Positions 24,066 through 32,560 of a stretch of DNA of 64,000 nt are shown piece by piece. The DNA comes from Methylotenera_A sp044222005 (GTDB lineage: Bacteria > Pseudomonadota > Gammaproteobacteria > Burkholderiales > Methylophilaceae). The stretch is taken from assembly GCA_044222005.1 (NCBI GenBank), contig JBGANY010000003.1, forward strand, positions 1-64,000, given 5' to 3'. The notes beneath the pieces were generated by a model. That model made no database searches, had not been told where the DNA came from, and saw only the letters and a list, made by a program, of their open reading frames with translations. Position numbers and translations under genes: made by a program. Positions within the stretch are counted from its first letter, which is position 1, and the number at the start of each line of letters is the position of its first letter.

Positions 24066-25625
24066 TTATTCCATGTGATCCAGAAAAAACCAGGGCACAG
24101 CGCGATTGTGCGCAGCGTTAATCACGGCGATCTGGCCGGGTTTGACATCAACCGGCGCATCAAACAGATAAGCGCATTGCTGCCAGTTGGATACTTTGGA
24201 TGTTTGTGATGGATGGTTCTCGAACACAACTTTTTTATCGCTTGTCATGTCAAGCCGCATCCATTGCACAATGCCGTAGCAGCGACCGGCCGATTTAATG
24301 GGGATGCGCAGGCTTTTGCTTTGGCTAGGGAAGTATGATTCATTTTCGAAATCAAAATCAAACGCTTCGATGCCGTCGCTCAGCAGCTTAATATTCAGGT
24401 CGTTTCTGGCAACCATGCGTTTTTTTGAGACGATGGTATTAAAGTGCTGCAAGTTGAATCCGAACGAGTCTTCCACGATTAGATTGCGCCTGATCTCATC
24501 CCCGGTAAACAGCCCAACCATGATGTTCCCTGCGGCTGGAATCACTTTGCCTTGCGGCTTCAGCAAGCGACGCTTGGCATCCTCCAGGCTGGGCAGCACA
24601 TGTTCGCCTAACAGTTCGCTGGAGAATATCTCCGAAACCAAAATATCGGCTTGCTCGGGTAGATCATTGCCGATTTCAATATCTATGGATTTTTTGGGAA
24701 TGACCTTGATGGTTTTTTCGAGTTTGTTATCTTTAACAATTTGCTGTGCGGTTTCTGCAATCAGCGGCACGGCTTCGCATGTGTTGACTTGCTTGGCACC
24801 GAGTTTGGCTGCCATCATGGCCAGCAGGCCAGAGCCGGTGCCGATTTCAAACACGGTTGAATCGGGTGTGATTACTGATTTAAGCGCATCAAAATAAGCC
24901 TGGTTGCGATTCTGCTCGTTCATCATCGGCACATGCCACTCCGGCACGGTGCGGCTCAGCGCCAGATAAGCGCCTTGTTGCGCCGCAATCAGTGTTGGCG
25001 CTATTACCAAGACCTTGCGGTAATATACAAGCGCCTCGGCAGGCTCGCTCATTTCTTTCAATAGCGCGTCCAGATTAGCGAAAGCCTCGGCAAAGTCAGG
25101 CATTAGTTCAATCGCCCTTACAAAGCTTGCTGCTGCTTCGTGCATATTGTCTTGCGCTTTTAGCACCACACCCAAGTTGCTATGCACTTCGGCGTAATTT
25201 GGCCTGAGCGCCAATGCTTTGCGGTAGCAATCGGCGGCTTCACCTAAGTTGTTTTGTTCCTGCAGCGTTGCTCCTAGGTTTACATAAGCTTCAACATAAT
25301 TGGGGTTGACGACAAGCGCTTTGCGCATGAGCTGAACCGCCGTTTTATGGTCGCCTTTTTGTTTGGCGATTAAGCCCAGTAAATGCAAGGCATCGGGCTG
25401 ATTTGGTGCGGCCTGCAGCACTTGCTTATAGAGCATCTCGGCTTGCGGCAGGCTACCTGATTGATGGTGCATCATGGCGGTTTGCAGTGCATGTGGCACC
25501 GAAAAACCAGCAGGTGGGGATTGCTTTGGCACAGCTACTGTACCAGTTTGCTCGCAGCAATGTTTGAATTTTTTGCCGCTCCCGCAGGGGCATGGGTCGT
25601 TTCGACCGACTTTATTGGATGTCAT
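24066..25625 (-). CDS. SEC-C / TPR / arginine-methyltransferase-like fusion protein
   Basis: 519 residues with three parts. A SEC-C zinc knuckle comes first (C12, C14, C23, C24). Four to five TPR units (about 45-215) follow. The last part is a class I SAM methyltransferase fold with FEIGTGSGLL (259-268). Downstream, SEIFSSELLGE (331-341) puts E332 and E341 at the spacing of the double-E loop of protein arginine methyltransferases, and SNWQQ (479-483) stands where PRMTs have THW. This order recalls eukaryotic PRMT9, which also has TPRs ahead of its PRMT core. The target protein is unknown. No signal peptide is seen, so it is cytosolic. Confidence 0.75.
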   Translation of the reverse strand: MTSNKVGRNDPCPCGSGKKFKHCCEQTGTVAVPKQSPPAGFSVPHALQTAMMHHQSGSLPQAEMLYKQVLQAAPNQPDALHLLGLIAKQKGDHKTAVQLMRKALVVNPNYVEAYVNLGATLQEQNNLGEAADCYRKALALRPNYAEVHSNLGVVLKAQDNMHEAAASFVRAIELMPDFAEAFANLDALLKEMSEPAEALVYYRKVLVIAPTLIAAQQGAYLALSRTVPEWHVPMMNEQNRNQAYFDALKSVITPDSTVFEIGTGSGLLAMMAAKLGAKQVNTCEAVPLIAETAQQIVKDNKLEKTIKVIPKKSIDIEIGNDLPEQADILVSEIFSSELLGEHVLPSLEDAKRRLLKPQGKVIPAAGNIMVGLFTGDEIRRNLIVEDSFGFNLQHFNTIVSKKRMVARNDLNIKLLSDGIEAFDFDFENESYFPSQSKSLRIPIKSAGRCYGIVQWMRLDMTSDKKVVFENHPSQTSKVSNWQQCAYLFDAPVDVKPGQIAVINAAHNRAVPWFFLDHME

Positions 25626-25661
25626 ATTTGCTTTGCTATTGAGGCCGGAACTAAGGCTGGC

Positions 25662-25690
25662 GCTATAATCTAGTTCATATATTGTATCAA
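25662..25690 (-). promoter_or_regulatory. Promoter of the SEC-C/TPR/PRMT-like gene
   Basis: Minus strand TTGATA (25690-25685), a 17-base spacer and TATAGC (25667-25662), about 37 bases before the ATG. Confidence 0.55.
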
Positions 25691-25728
25691 AATTAAATTA
25701 TGCAATTACTTAATTTATTTAGCATTTA

Positions 25729-25756
25729 TTCACTGCGGCTTAAGCTGATTTATACT
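25729..25756 (+). promoter_or_regulatory. Possible cstA promoter
   Basis: TTCACT (25729-25734), a 16-base spacer and TATACT (25751-25756), 17 bases before the cstA start. The -35 is a weak match. Confidence 0.4.
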
Positions 25757-25773
25757 TACCAAATAAATAGTTA

Positions 25774-27855
25774 ATGACACACATGATGAATAAAAATCTC
25801 AAAATAATCATTTGGTTTGCGGTTGCGCTGTTGGGCGCTTTTGCTTTAAGTACTATCGCGCATAACCGTGGCGAGAGTATTAACGCGCTGTGGCTAATCA
25901 CCGCGGCGGTATGTATTTACGCCATCGCCTATCGCTTTTATGCGGCCTGGATTGCCGCAAAAGTATTGGTGATCGATGAAACGCGCGCCACGCCTGCTGA
26001 GCGGTTGGACAATGGCCGCGATTTTATTCCAACCAACAAGTGGATTGTTTTTGGCCATCATTTTGCCGCGATTGCAGGTCCGGGGCCATTGATAGGGCCA
26101 ACACTGGCAGCACAGTTCGGCTATTTGCCGGGCACGCTATGGATATTAATCGGCGCGGTGCTGGGTGGTGCAGTGCAGGATATGGTGACGCTGTTTTTCT
26201 CAATGCGCCGAGACGGCCGCAGCCTGGGGCAAATGGCGCGCGATGAAATCGGCGCTATCGGTGGCACAGCTGCGCTGATTGGTACCTTTATGATCATGAT
26301 TATCCTCATTGCCGTGCTGGGGCTGGTAGTGGTGAACGCCATGAAACATAGCCCGTGGGCGACTTCCACCGTGGCAGCGACCATTCCGATTGCCATGTTT
26401 ATTGGGCTTTATATGCGCAACATTCGCCCAGGACGCGTGCTGGAAGCTTCGGCGATTGGCGTATCGTTATTGCTGTTTTCTGTGCTGGCGGGTGGCTGGA
26501 TAGATCACAGCGAAACGCTGCGCGTATTTTTCGACCATGAAGGTTTGCCTTTGGCGTATGCAATTATTGTGTACGGCTTTGCGGCGGCGGTGCTGCCGGT
26601 GTGGCTGCTGCTCGCGCCGCGCGATTATTTGTCTACCTTTATGAAGCTGGGTACGGTATTGCTGCTGGCTATTGCCATTGTGATTCTGCGGCCGGACATT
26701 CACATGCCCGCACTTACGCAATTTACCGATGGTTCCGGGCCGATTTTTGGTGGCAAGCTGTTCCCGTTCGTGTTTATCACCATTGCATGCGGCGCGATTT
26801 CAGGCTTCCATGCGCTCATTTCATCTGGTACTACGCCAAAATTACTCATGAATGAGCGTGACATTCGCATGATTGGTTATGGTGCGATGTTATTGGAATC
26901 TTTTGTCGCAATCATGGCCATGATTGCCGCTACAGTGCTGGAGCCCGGCGTATTCTTCGCTATCAACAGCCCAGCGGGCGTAGTAGGTAAAGAAGCGGTA
27001 GATGCAGTCGCGAAAATCAATAGCTGGGGCTTTGCAGTGACAGTTGAGCAGATGAATCAGCTCGCCAAAGATATGGGCGAGAGTAGCCTGTTTGCACGCA
27101 CCGGCGGCGCGCCAAGTCTGGCGGTAGGCATGGCGAGCATATTTGGCAGCGCGTTTGGCAAACATTTATTGGCGCTGTGGTATCACTTCGCCATCATGTT
27201 CGAGGCGATTTTCATTCTCACGACGCTCGATGCCGGCACGCGCGTCGGGCGTTTTATGTTGCAGGATATGCTGGGTAATTTCAACAAAAAACTGGGTGAG
27301 ACCTCTTATACGCCATCCGTGATATTTACCAGTGCCATTGTGGTGGCGGGCTGGGGTTACTTTCTGTATATCGGCGTAATCGACCCCAATGGCGGCGTGA
27401 ATATTCTGTGGCCGCTATTCGGTATTGCGAACCAAATGCTGGCTGCCATTGCCTTATGTGTAGCAACGGGTATTTTGGTGAAATCAGGCAAATTGAAATA
27501 CGCATGGGTAACAGGGCTACCGCTGACGTGGCTGGTTATTATTACCACCACTGCTGCGTGGCAGAAAATATTCAGCGATGATATTCGCGTAGGGTTTTTT
27601 GCTGCCGCCAATGATTTAAGTGCCAAGTTAGCTAGTGGAGTGTTGTCGGCCGACAAGGCAGCTGTCGCGCCGCAATTGATATTCAACCAGCACCTGGATG
27701 CCTATTTAACCATGTTTTTTGTCGCTGTACTATGGGTGGTGATTATCGATATGCTGGCAGTCTGTGCGCGGCATCTGAAAGGTAAGCCGGTATTGCCGTT
27801 GTCAGAAGTGCCGCACATTGAAACTCGTTTAGACACCTTGTGGGTGAGAGACTAA
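25774..27855 (+). CDS. cstA: Carbon starvation protein CstA family transporter
   Basis: Inner-membrane transporter; E. coli homologues take up peptides or pyruvate. The 693 residues have about 16 hydrophobic segments, the family motifs GHHFAAIAGPGPLIGP (about 90-105) and GSAFG, and the CstA-type C-terminal extension. ATGs at 25774, 25783 and 25786 are all possible and no clear Shine-Dalgarno decides. The stop overlaps the next ATG (TAATG), so it is coupled with the small partner gene. No LytTR-type two-component genes are close. Confidence 0.95.
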   Translation: MTHMMNKNLKIIIWFAVALLGAFALSTIAHNRGESINALWLITAAVCIYAIAYRFYAAWIAAKVLVIDETRATPAERLDNGRDFIPTNKWIVFGHHFAAIAGPGPLIGPTLAAQFGYLPGTLWILIGAVLGGAVQDMVTLFFSMRRDGRSLGQMARDEIGAIGGTAALIGTFMIMIILIAVLGLVVVNAMKHSPWATSTVAATIPIAMFIGLYMRNIRPGRVLEASAIGVSLLLFSVLAGGWIDHSETLRVFFDHEGLPLAYAIIVYGFAAAVLPVWLLLAPRDYLSTFMKLGTVLLLAIAIVILRPDIHMPALTQFTDGSGPIFGGKLFPFVFITIACGAISGFHALISSGTTPKLLMNERDIRMIGYGAMLLESFVAIMAMIAATVLEPGVFFAINSPAGVVGKEAVDAVAKINSWGFAVTVEQMNQLAKDMGESSLFARTGGAPSLAVGMASIFGSAFGKHLLALWYHFAIMFEAIFILTTLDAGTRVGRFMLQDMLGNFNKKLGETSYTPSVIFTSAIVVAGWGYFLYIGVIDPNGGVNILWPLFGIANQMLAAIALCVATGILVKSGKLKYAWVTGLPLTWLVIITTTAAWQKIFSDDIRVGFFAAANDLSAKLASGVLSADKAAVAPQLIFNQHLDAYLTMFFVAVLWVVIIDMLAVCARHLKGKPVLPLSEVPHIETRLDTLWVRD

Positions 27856-28055
27856 TGTTAAAAAGGATTAAAACTTTCTGGCAATCGATTCGCCAGCTTT
27901 CGGGCGATGATGCGTATGAGCGCTATTTGAAACATTATGCAGAGCACCATGCCGGGAGTGTGCAGCCTGAAAATATGCCCCCGCTTTTAAGCCGCGAGGA
28001 GTTTTTCAAGCAATGGCAAGATGGCAAGTGGAAAGGTATCAAGCGGTGTTGCTAG
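27855..28055 (+). CDS. YbdD/YjiX family small protein (DUF466)
   Basis: 66 residues, starting MLKRIKTFWQSIRQLSGDDAYERYL and ending KWKGIKRCC, the usual pattern of the short proteins encoded just after cstA/btsT transporters. Its function is unknown; co-occurrence suggests a transporter accessory. The start overlaps the cstA stop by one base. A longer GTG start at 27840 lies inside cstA and is not needed. Confidence 0.9.
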   Translation: MLKRIKTFWQSIRQLSGDDAYERYLKHYAEHHAGSVQPENMPPLLSREEFFKQWQDGKWKGIKRCC

Positions 28056-28082
28056 CAATAGCGCATACCCATCCGCAGGAAC

Positions 28083-28238
28083 TTAGGAACTCTGATAGAT
28101 TCTATCAATTTCCATTTCGTCACTATCAACGGACTCGTCAACATCATACTCGGTAGCTTTTGCAACGGTGTCTAGCGAGTTTGTTCTCAAATCGAAATAT
28201 TGAGATGAATATTGATTAACTGATTGATTTTTAGTTGA
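28083..28238 (-). other. Orphan acidic reading frame, possible gene remnant
   Basis: 51 open codons on the minus strand, bounded by stops, between ybdD and lgt. From a TTG at 28190 the product would be 35 residues and very acidic (TEYDVDESVDSDEMEIDRIY). There is no ATG and no Shine-Dalgarno. The composition looks protein-like rather than random, so it may be the 3' end of a decayed gene; it is not recognised. The rest of this 254-bp gap is AT-rich with no clear signal. Confidence 0.25.
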
Positions 28239-28309
28239 TTAATTTATAACTGAATTTCCAAAAGAAATTTGAGTGTTGAACAATGATTAAAAATGTTGGA
28301 TTTTCGACT

Positions 28310-29095
28310 CTAACCGAATCTGTTCTTATAGGCTGATAACCACATCCAGATGCCAATCAATATCATGGGCAAACTGAGCCATTGCCCCATGCTCAGTCCC
28401 AGCTGCAGCAAGCCCAGATAGCTATCGGGCTCCCGGGTATATTCCGCTAAAAACCTGAAACTGCCATAGCCGATTAAAAACAATGCCGAGATTGCGCCAA
28501 CTGGGCGTTGCTTGTGCGAAAACCACCACAAAATACAAAACAGGACGATGCCCTCCAGGGCAAATTCATACAACTGCGAAGGATGGCGCGCAATGTTATC
28601 CACTTGCGGAAAAATCATGCCATAGCTTGAATGGGTAGCGCGGCCCCACAATTCGCCATTGATAAAGTTGCCTATACGGCCGGCACCGAGACCTAATGGA
28701 ACGAGTGGTGCGATGAAATCCATGATTTTAAGCCACGGCTGGCCATGCTTTTTATTGAAAAAATACATGGCGATTAACACGCCCAAAAACCCGCCATGAA
28801 AGCTCATGCCGCCTTGCCAAACGGCAAAAATTTCCAGCGGGTTTGAAAGAAAATGGCCAAATTGGTAAAACAAAACATAGCCAATCCGACCACCTAAAAT
28901 TGTGCCAAGTGCGCCGTAAAACAAGGCGTCATCAAGCATGGTATTGGTCCAGCCGTACCAGGGCTTGTGTTTGATTTGATATTTTCCAAGTAATAAGCAG
29001 GCTAAAAAGGCTACTAAATACATCAGACCATACCAGTGGATGCCAAAAGAACCCAGATGGATGGCGACAGGATCAAACTGAGGGTGCGTGAACAT
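28310..29095 (-). CDS. lgt: Prolipoprotein diacylglyceryl transferase
   Basis: Transfers diacylglycerol from phosphatidylglycerol to the lipobox cysteine of prolipoproteins, in the inner membrane. It has 261 residues from ATG 29095 (MFTHPQFDPVAIHLG), which aligns with other Lgt starts. A TTG 51 bases upstream is possible. Seven-helix pattern. The signature GAGRIGNFINGELWGR (137-152) and H100 in SFHGG are present. It has no thyA partner here. The lipoproteins in this window (at 56419 and 59802) would be its substrates. Confidence 0.95.
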   Translation of the reverse strand: MFTHPQFDPVAIHLGSFGIHWYGLMYLVAFLACLLLGKYQIKHKPWYGWTNTMLDDALFYGALGTILGGRIGYVLFYQFGHFLSNPLEIFAVWQGGMSFHGGFLGVLIAMYFFNKKHGQPWLKIMDFIAPLVPLGLGAGRIGNFINGELWGRATHSSYGMIFPQVDNIARHPSQLYEFALEGIVLFCILWWFSHKQRPVGAISALFLIGYGSFRFLAEYTREPDSYLGLLQLGLSMGQWLSLPMILIGIWMWLSAYKNRFG

Positions 29096-29165
29096 AAAAA
29101 GCGCGGCAAAAATAGAGTAGAGGGTGATTCTACCTAAATGAAGCAATTACATACAGATATTTGGC

Positions 29166-29202
29166 GCCTAACGTCAAAATCAGCAGCATGGCGTTCGTTA
29201 GC
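29166..29202 (-). other. attC-like inverted core sites, weak
   Basis: On the minus strand GCTAAC...GTTAGGC are spaced 37 bp in total and lie just downstream of the 131-residue gene. GTTAGGC fits the integron core GTTRRRY, and the outer bases pair. The element is shorter than normal attC sites (about 57-140 bp) and no integrase is in the window, so this is only a resemblance. Confidence 0.2.
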
Positions 29203-29215
29203 AGACAGGTCAGGT

Positions 29216-29611
29216 TTATTGTTTATTTGGCGAAATCTTTATACAGAGATAAGCGCCTATAAAAGTTTCCAGCATACTTAGTGGAACAGCATAAATAAGA
29301 ATTGCACCTGGCAGTACGTTTAGATTGAAAGTAACCACCCACATCAGAACAAATGCCATAAACCAGGCAATGAGTGCTGTTTGTATCAGGTTGAATTTTC
29401 TTGAGATTAAAAATATCGCCAGCGCGAATAAGAACCCCCATGCAATCCATATCATTCCATTTGTTGGCTCGGAGGGGAAACTCAAGCCGAGCGACTGATA
29501 ATGGTCAGCCCAGTATGTTTTTAGAAGAATCTCGTTTCGAATAAACTCAGATGCATTCACCCAAACGCCGGTGAGTATTACAGCAATGATGTTACGGGAC
29601 CGTATGTTCAT
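29216..29611 (-). CDS. Small integral membrane protein, unknown function
   Basis: 131 residues. Four hydrophobic segments (about 6-17, 52-70, 77-95 and 100-123) with little outside the membrane. Not recognised. AAGGAA 7 bases before the ATG supports it as a real gene. It lies between lgt and a HEAT-repeat gene in a stretch that looks accessory, with an attC-like repeat just downstream. Confidence 0.65.
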   Translation of the reverse strand: MNIRSRNIIAVILTGVWVNASEFIRNEILLKTYWADHYQSLGLSFPSEPTNGMIWIAWGFLFALAIFLISRKFNLIQTALIAWFMAFVLMWVVTFNLNVLPGAILIYAVPLSMLETFIGAYLCIKISPNKQ

Positions 29612-29700
29612 TATGATTCCTTATCAATGATCTATCTTTTGCCACTTGGCGAAGCCCTAGTCGTCTGACATAAAGAAGCGAGCTTAACCTGCTGGCGGGA

Positions 29701-30228
29701 TTAGCCATGATGTACCTTTGCAAGCATGACAAGTAGTTTTCTGCCGCGAGCTTTCATTGCCGGAGTGCCAATGACCGTAAGCTCCTCAATGTGCTGCTTC
29801 ACCAGCGGTATGAGGCGGGGGCTGCGAATCGCTATGTCTGCTAGGGCTTGCATGGCCATGGTTTTCACTATGCGGCTGTAATCGTTAGTATAACTAAGCA
29901 AAACATTCAGGACCGCGGTTTCTTCTGTTTCTGATAATGGCAAGCGAGCAAGCATCGGAGCGATATGCCACCTAACCTCTTGTTGTTCAATTTTGGCATA
30001 TCTGTTCAGTAGCTCTGTTTTGTATGGCACGAGAAATTCGGGATGACTGGCAGTCGCCTTTTCAGCTGCATCTGCACAGCGCATCCGAAGCGCTGGGTCA
30101 TTGCTTTCCAGACCGCTGAAAAGCACCTTCATCAATTCAGGGTGATCCACAACAATGGAGGCGATGCGATTGGACTCGCCGATCGATCGTCGGTCACCGC
30201 TGGGAAGTGATTTCAATATCTCATGCAT
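29701..30228 (-). CDS. HEAT-repeat-like helical protein
   Basis: 175 residues from ATG 30228, all predicted helical. Repeated helix pairs such as NDPALRMRCADAAEKAT, QQEVRWHIAPMLARL and YSRIVKTMAMQALADIA are typical of HEAT/armadillo scaffolds. The start is preferred over ATG 30276 because the intervening bases code in another frame for the end of a 47-residue frame, whose TGA overlaps this ATG (ATGCATGA). No enzymatic domain is seen; probably a protein-binding scaffold of unknown role. Confidence 0.7.
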   Translation of the reverse strand: MHEILKSLPSGDRRSIGESNRIASIVVDHPELMKVLFSGLESNDPALRMRCADAAEKATASHPEFLVPYKTELLNRYAKIEQQEVRWHIAPMLARLPLSETEETAVLNVLLSYTNDYSRIVKTMAMQALADIAIRSPRLIPLVKQHIEELTVIGTPAMKARGRKLLVMLAKVHHG

Positions 30229-30364
30229 GATTCTGATAGGCAGGCGGCTCAAAGGTACCTGTTGATGCGCTGACATTCAAAGCACGTTTTAGTGCGTATT
30301 GCTTGAATACTGGAGTAGGCGGGAGAGAAAAGCGCTCATAGTAAGTGTTTACAGCATATTCCAT
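30221..30364 (-). CDS. Candidate 47-residue protein coupled to the HEAT-repeat gene
   Basis: ATG 30364 is preceded by GTGAGG at good spacing. The product starts MEYAVNTYYERFSLPP and ends PPAYQNHA; it has a basic middle (KQYALKRALNV). Its stop overlaps the start of the HEAT-repeat gene, a classic coupling arrangement. The frame is open nine more codons upstream with no stop. Not recognised. It could also be the tail of a decayed larger gene. Confidence 0.45.
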   Translation of the reverse strand: MEYAVNTYYERFSLPPTPVFKQYALKRALNVSASTGTFEPPAYQNHA

Positions 30365-30692
30365 TGCAATGTCCTCACTGTTGAACAGAGAAACTATACC
30401 TCAAGAAACTTAACGCCTGCAACATTCAATTTGAATGCTAGGATGTAGCCCTGCAGCTTAATACCCATGCGGTCTACGGGGCAGATATTCTGAAGATAAG
30501 CCCAGCAATATTTTATACGGATATGTTGGACCGAAATTGGCACGGTAGGGGTCGTCTGCTGGCTGTGTTGCGGTTTCTGAAACAGGTTTGGCCTCTAATC
30601 CGCTTTTACATCATATTTCTTTGGCGTGATGCGTCTGGCTGGTCTAAAATAACGCTTTTAATACAAGCTGCACAATTAACGGATTATTTGTC
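30365..30692. other. 328-bp intergenic stretch before ilvD
   Basis: It holds the ilvD promoter (30621-30650) and the Shine-Dalgarno region of the 47-residue frame. I see no other gene, RNA or repeat. A plus-strand open frame at 30523-30774 runs into ilvD in another frame, has no Shine-Dalgarno and no protein-like character. Confidence 0.5.
30621..30650 (+). promoter_or_regulatory. ilvD promoter
   Basis: TTGGCG (30621-30626), an 18-base spacer and TAAAAT (30645-30650), 42 bases before the ATG. No leader peptide rich in branched-chain residues is visible, so classic attenuation is unlikely. Confidence 0.55.
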
Positions 30693-32543
30693 ATGCCTCA
30701 ATATCGTTCTCGCACTACTACTCATGGCCGCAATATGGCGGGCGCCCGCGCGTTATGGCGCGCCACCGGCATGAAAGATGGGGATTTTGATAAGCCCATC
30801 ATCGCGATTGCCAACTCGTTTACGCAGTTCGTCCCTGGCCATGTACACCTGAAGGACTTGGGTCAGCTGGTTGCGCGCGAGATAGAAAAAGCAGGCGGCG
30901 TGGCCAAAGAATTTAACACCATTGCGGTGGATGACGGTATCGCGATGGGGCATAGCGGCATGCTGTACAGTCTGCCAAGCCGCGATTTGATTGCTGACAG
31001 CGTGGAATATATGGTCAATGCGCATTGTGCCGATGCGTTAGTTTGCATCTCGAATTGCGACAAAATCACACCCGGCATGCTGATGGCGGCGTTGCGCTTG
31101 AATATTCCCGTGGTATTTGTTTCTGGCGGGCCGATGGAAGCGGGCAAAGTGAATTGGCATGGAGAAGTTCGCAAGCTGGATCTGGTTGATGCGATGGTAG
31201 AAGCCGCCGATAGTCATGTGAGCGATGCAGAAGTGGCAGAAGTAGAGCGCAGCGCATGCCCAACCTGCGGCTCCTGTTCCGGCATGTTTACGGCCAACTC
31301 GATGAACTGCCTGACCGAGGCGCTGGGCTTGAGCCTGCCTGGCAACGGCTCTACGCTTGCCACGCACGGCGCACGCAAGCAACTGTTCTTGCAGGCTGGG
31401 CGTTTGATTGTCGAGCTTGCCAAGCGTTACTATGAACAGGATGATGCTAGCGTGTTGCCGCGCAATATAGCGACGATGAAAGCGTTTGAAAATGCCATGA
31501 GCCTGGATGTGGCGATGGGTGGCTCGACCAATACAGTATTGCATTTGCTGGCCGCAGCACATGAAGCGTGTCTGGATTTCACCATGAGTGATATTGACCG
31601 CATTTCGCGCAAAGTGCCCTGTGTGAGCAAGGTTGCGCCTGCCACGCAAAAATACCATATGGAAGACGTGCATCGTGCTGGCGGCGTGATGAGCATTTTG
31701 GCGGAATTAAGCCGTGGTGGCCTGATTCACTGCGATATTCCAACTGTGCATTCGGCCAGCATGGGCGCAGCGCTGGATAAATGGGATATCACCACGACGA
31801 CTGACGAAGATGTGAAGAAATTTTACCGCGCCGCGCCGGGCGGCATCCCTACGACCATCGCATTCAGCCAAAGCATGCTGTGGCCAGATCTGGATACGGA
31901 CCGCGCCAATGGCTGCATCCGTGATATAGCGCATGCCTATTCCAAAGACGGCGGCTTGGCGGTACTCTACGGCAATATTGCCCAGGATGGCTGTATTGTA
32001 AAAACTGCGGGCGTGGATGACAGTATTTTGAAATTCACCGGCCGCGCGCGTATTTTTGAATCACAGGACGCTGCAGTTGAGGCAATTCTTGCCGATAAAG
32101 TCATAGCGGGTGATGTTGTGGTGATTCGTTACGAAGGCCCGCGTGGTGGCCCTGGCATGCAGGAGATGCTGTATCCGACCTCGTACCTGAAATCGAAAGG
32201 CTTGGGCAAGGCGTGTGCATTGCTGACAGATGGGCGCTTTTCAGGCGGAACATCAGGCTTGAGCATCGGTCATGCTTCTCCTGAGGCAGCCGAAGGTGGC
32301 GCGATTGGCCTGGTGGAAGAGGGCGATACCATCGAAATTGATATTCCAAATCGCACGATCCATTTGGCGATTAGCGATGAAGAAATGTCGCATCGCCGTG
32401 CAAAAATGGAAGCCAAAGGCAAAGCGGCCTGGAAGCCAGTAAATCGCGAGCGCCATGTGTCGCCAGCTTTACGCGCTTATGCGGCAATGAGTACCAGTGC
32501 GGCGCGTGGCGCAGTGCGTGATGTGAGCCAAATTGAACATTAA
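30693..32543 (+). CDS. ilvD: Dihydroxy-acid dehydratase
   Basis: Dehydrates 2,3-dihydroxy-isovalerate and -methylvalerate to the 2-keto acids in valine, isoleucine, leucine and pantothenate synthesis. The 616 residues are the E. coli-type length. Fe-S cysteines are C122 (CISNCDKITPGML) and C195 in SACPTCGSCSGMFTANSM (188-205). The C-terminal FSGGTSGLSIGHASPEAAEGG block is intact. A mutarotase gene follows after 17 bases. Confidence 0.97.
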   Translation: MPQYRSRTTTHGRNMAGARALWRATGMKDGDFDKPIIAIANSFTQFVPGHVHLKDLGQLVAREIEKAGGVAKEFNTIAVDDGIAMGHSGMLYSLPSRDLIADSVEYMVNAHCADALVCISNCDKITPGMLMAALRLNIPVVFVSGGPMEAGKVNWHGEVRKLDLVDAMVEAADSHVSDAEVAEVERSACPTCGSCSGMFTANSMNCLTEALGLSLPGNGSTLATHGARKQLFLQAGRLIVELAKRYYEQDDASVLPRNIATMKAFENAMSLDVAMGGSTNTVLHLLAAAHEACLDFTMSDIDRISRKVPCVSKVAPATQKYHMEDVHRAGGVMSILAELSRGGLIHCDIPTVHSASMGAALDKWDITTTTDEDVKKFYRAAPGGIPTTIAFSQSMLWPDLDTDRANGCIRDIAHAYSKDGGLAVLYGNIAQDGCIVKTAGVDDSILKFTGRARIFESQDAAVEAILADKVIAGDVVVIRYEGPRGGPGMQEMLYPTSYLKSKGLGKACALLTDGRFSGGTSGLSIGHASPEAAEGGAIGLVEEGDTIEIDIPNRTIHLAISDEEMSHRRAKMEAKGKAAWKPVNRERHVSPALRAYAAMSTSAARGAVRDVSQIEH

Positions 32544-32560
32544 ATTGATAAGTGACGGAT

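Noticed and set aside
30229..30276. 16-residue longer start of the HEAT-repeat protein
   Set aside because: The bases are better explained as the end of the 47-residue frame, and neither start has a Shine-Dalgarno; coupling favours 30228.
30523..30774. 83-codon plus-strand open frame running into ilvD
   Set aside because: No Shine-Dalgarno, overlaps the ilvD promoter and start in another frame, and has no recognisable features.
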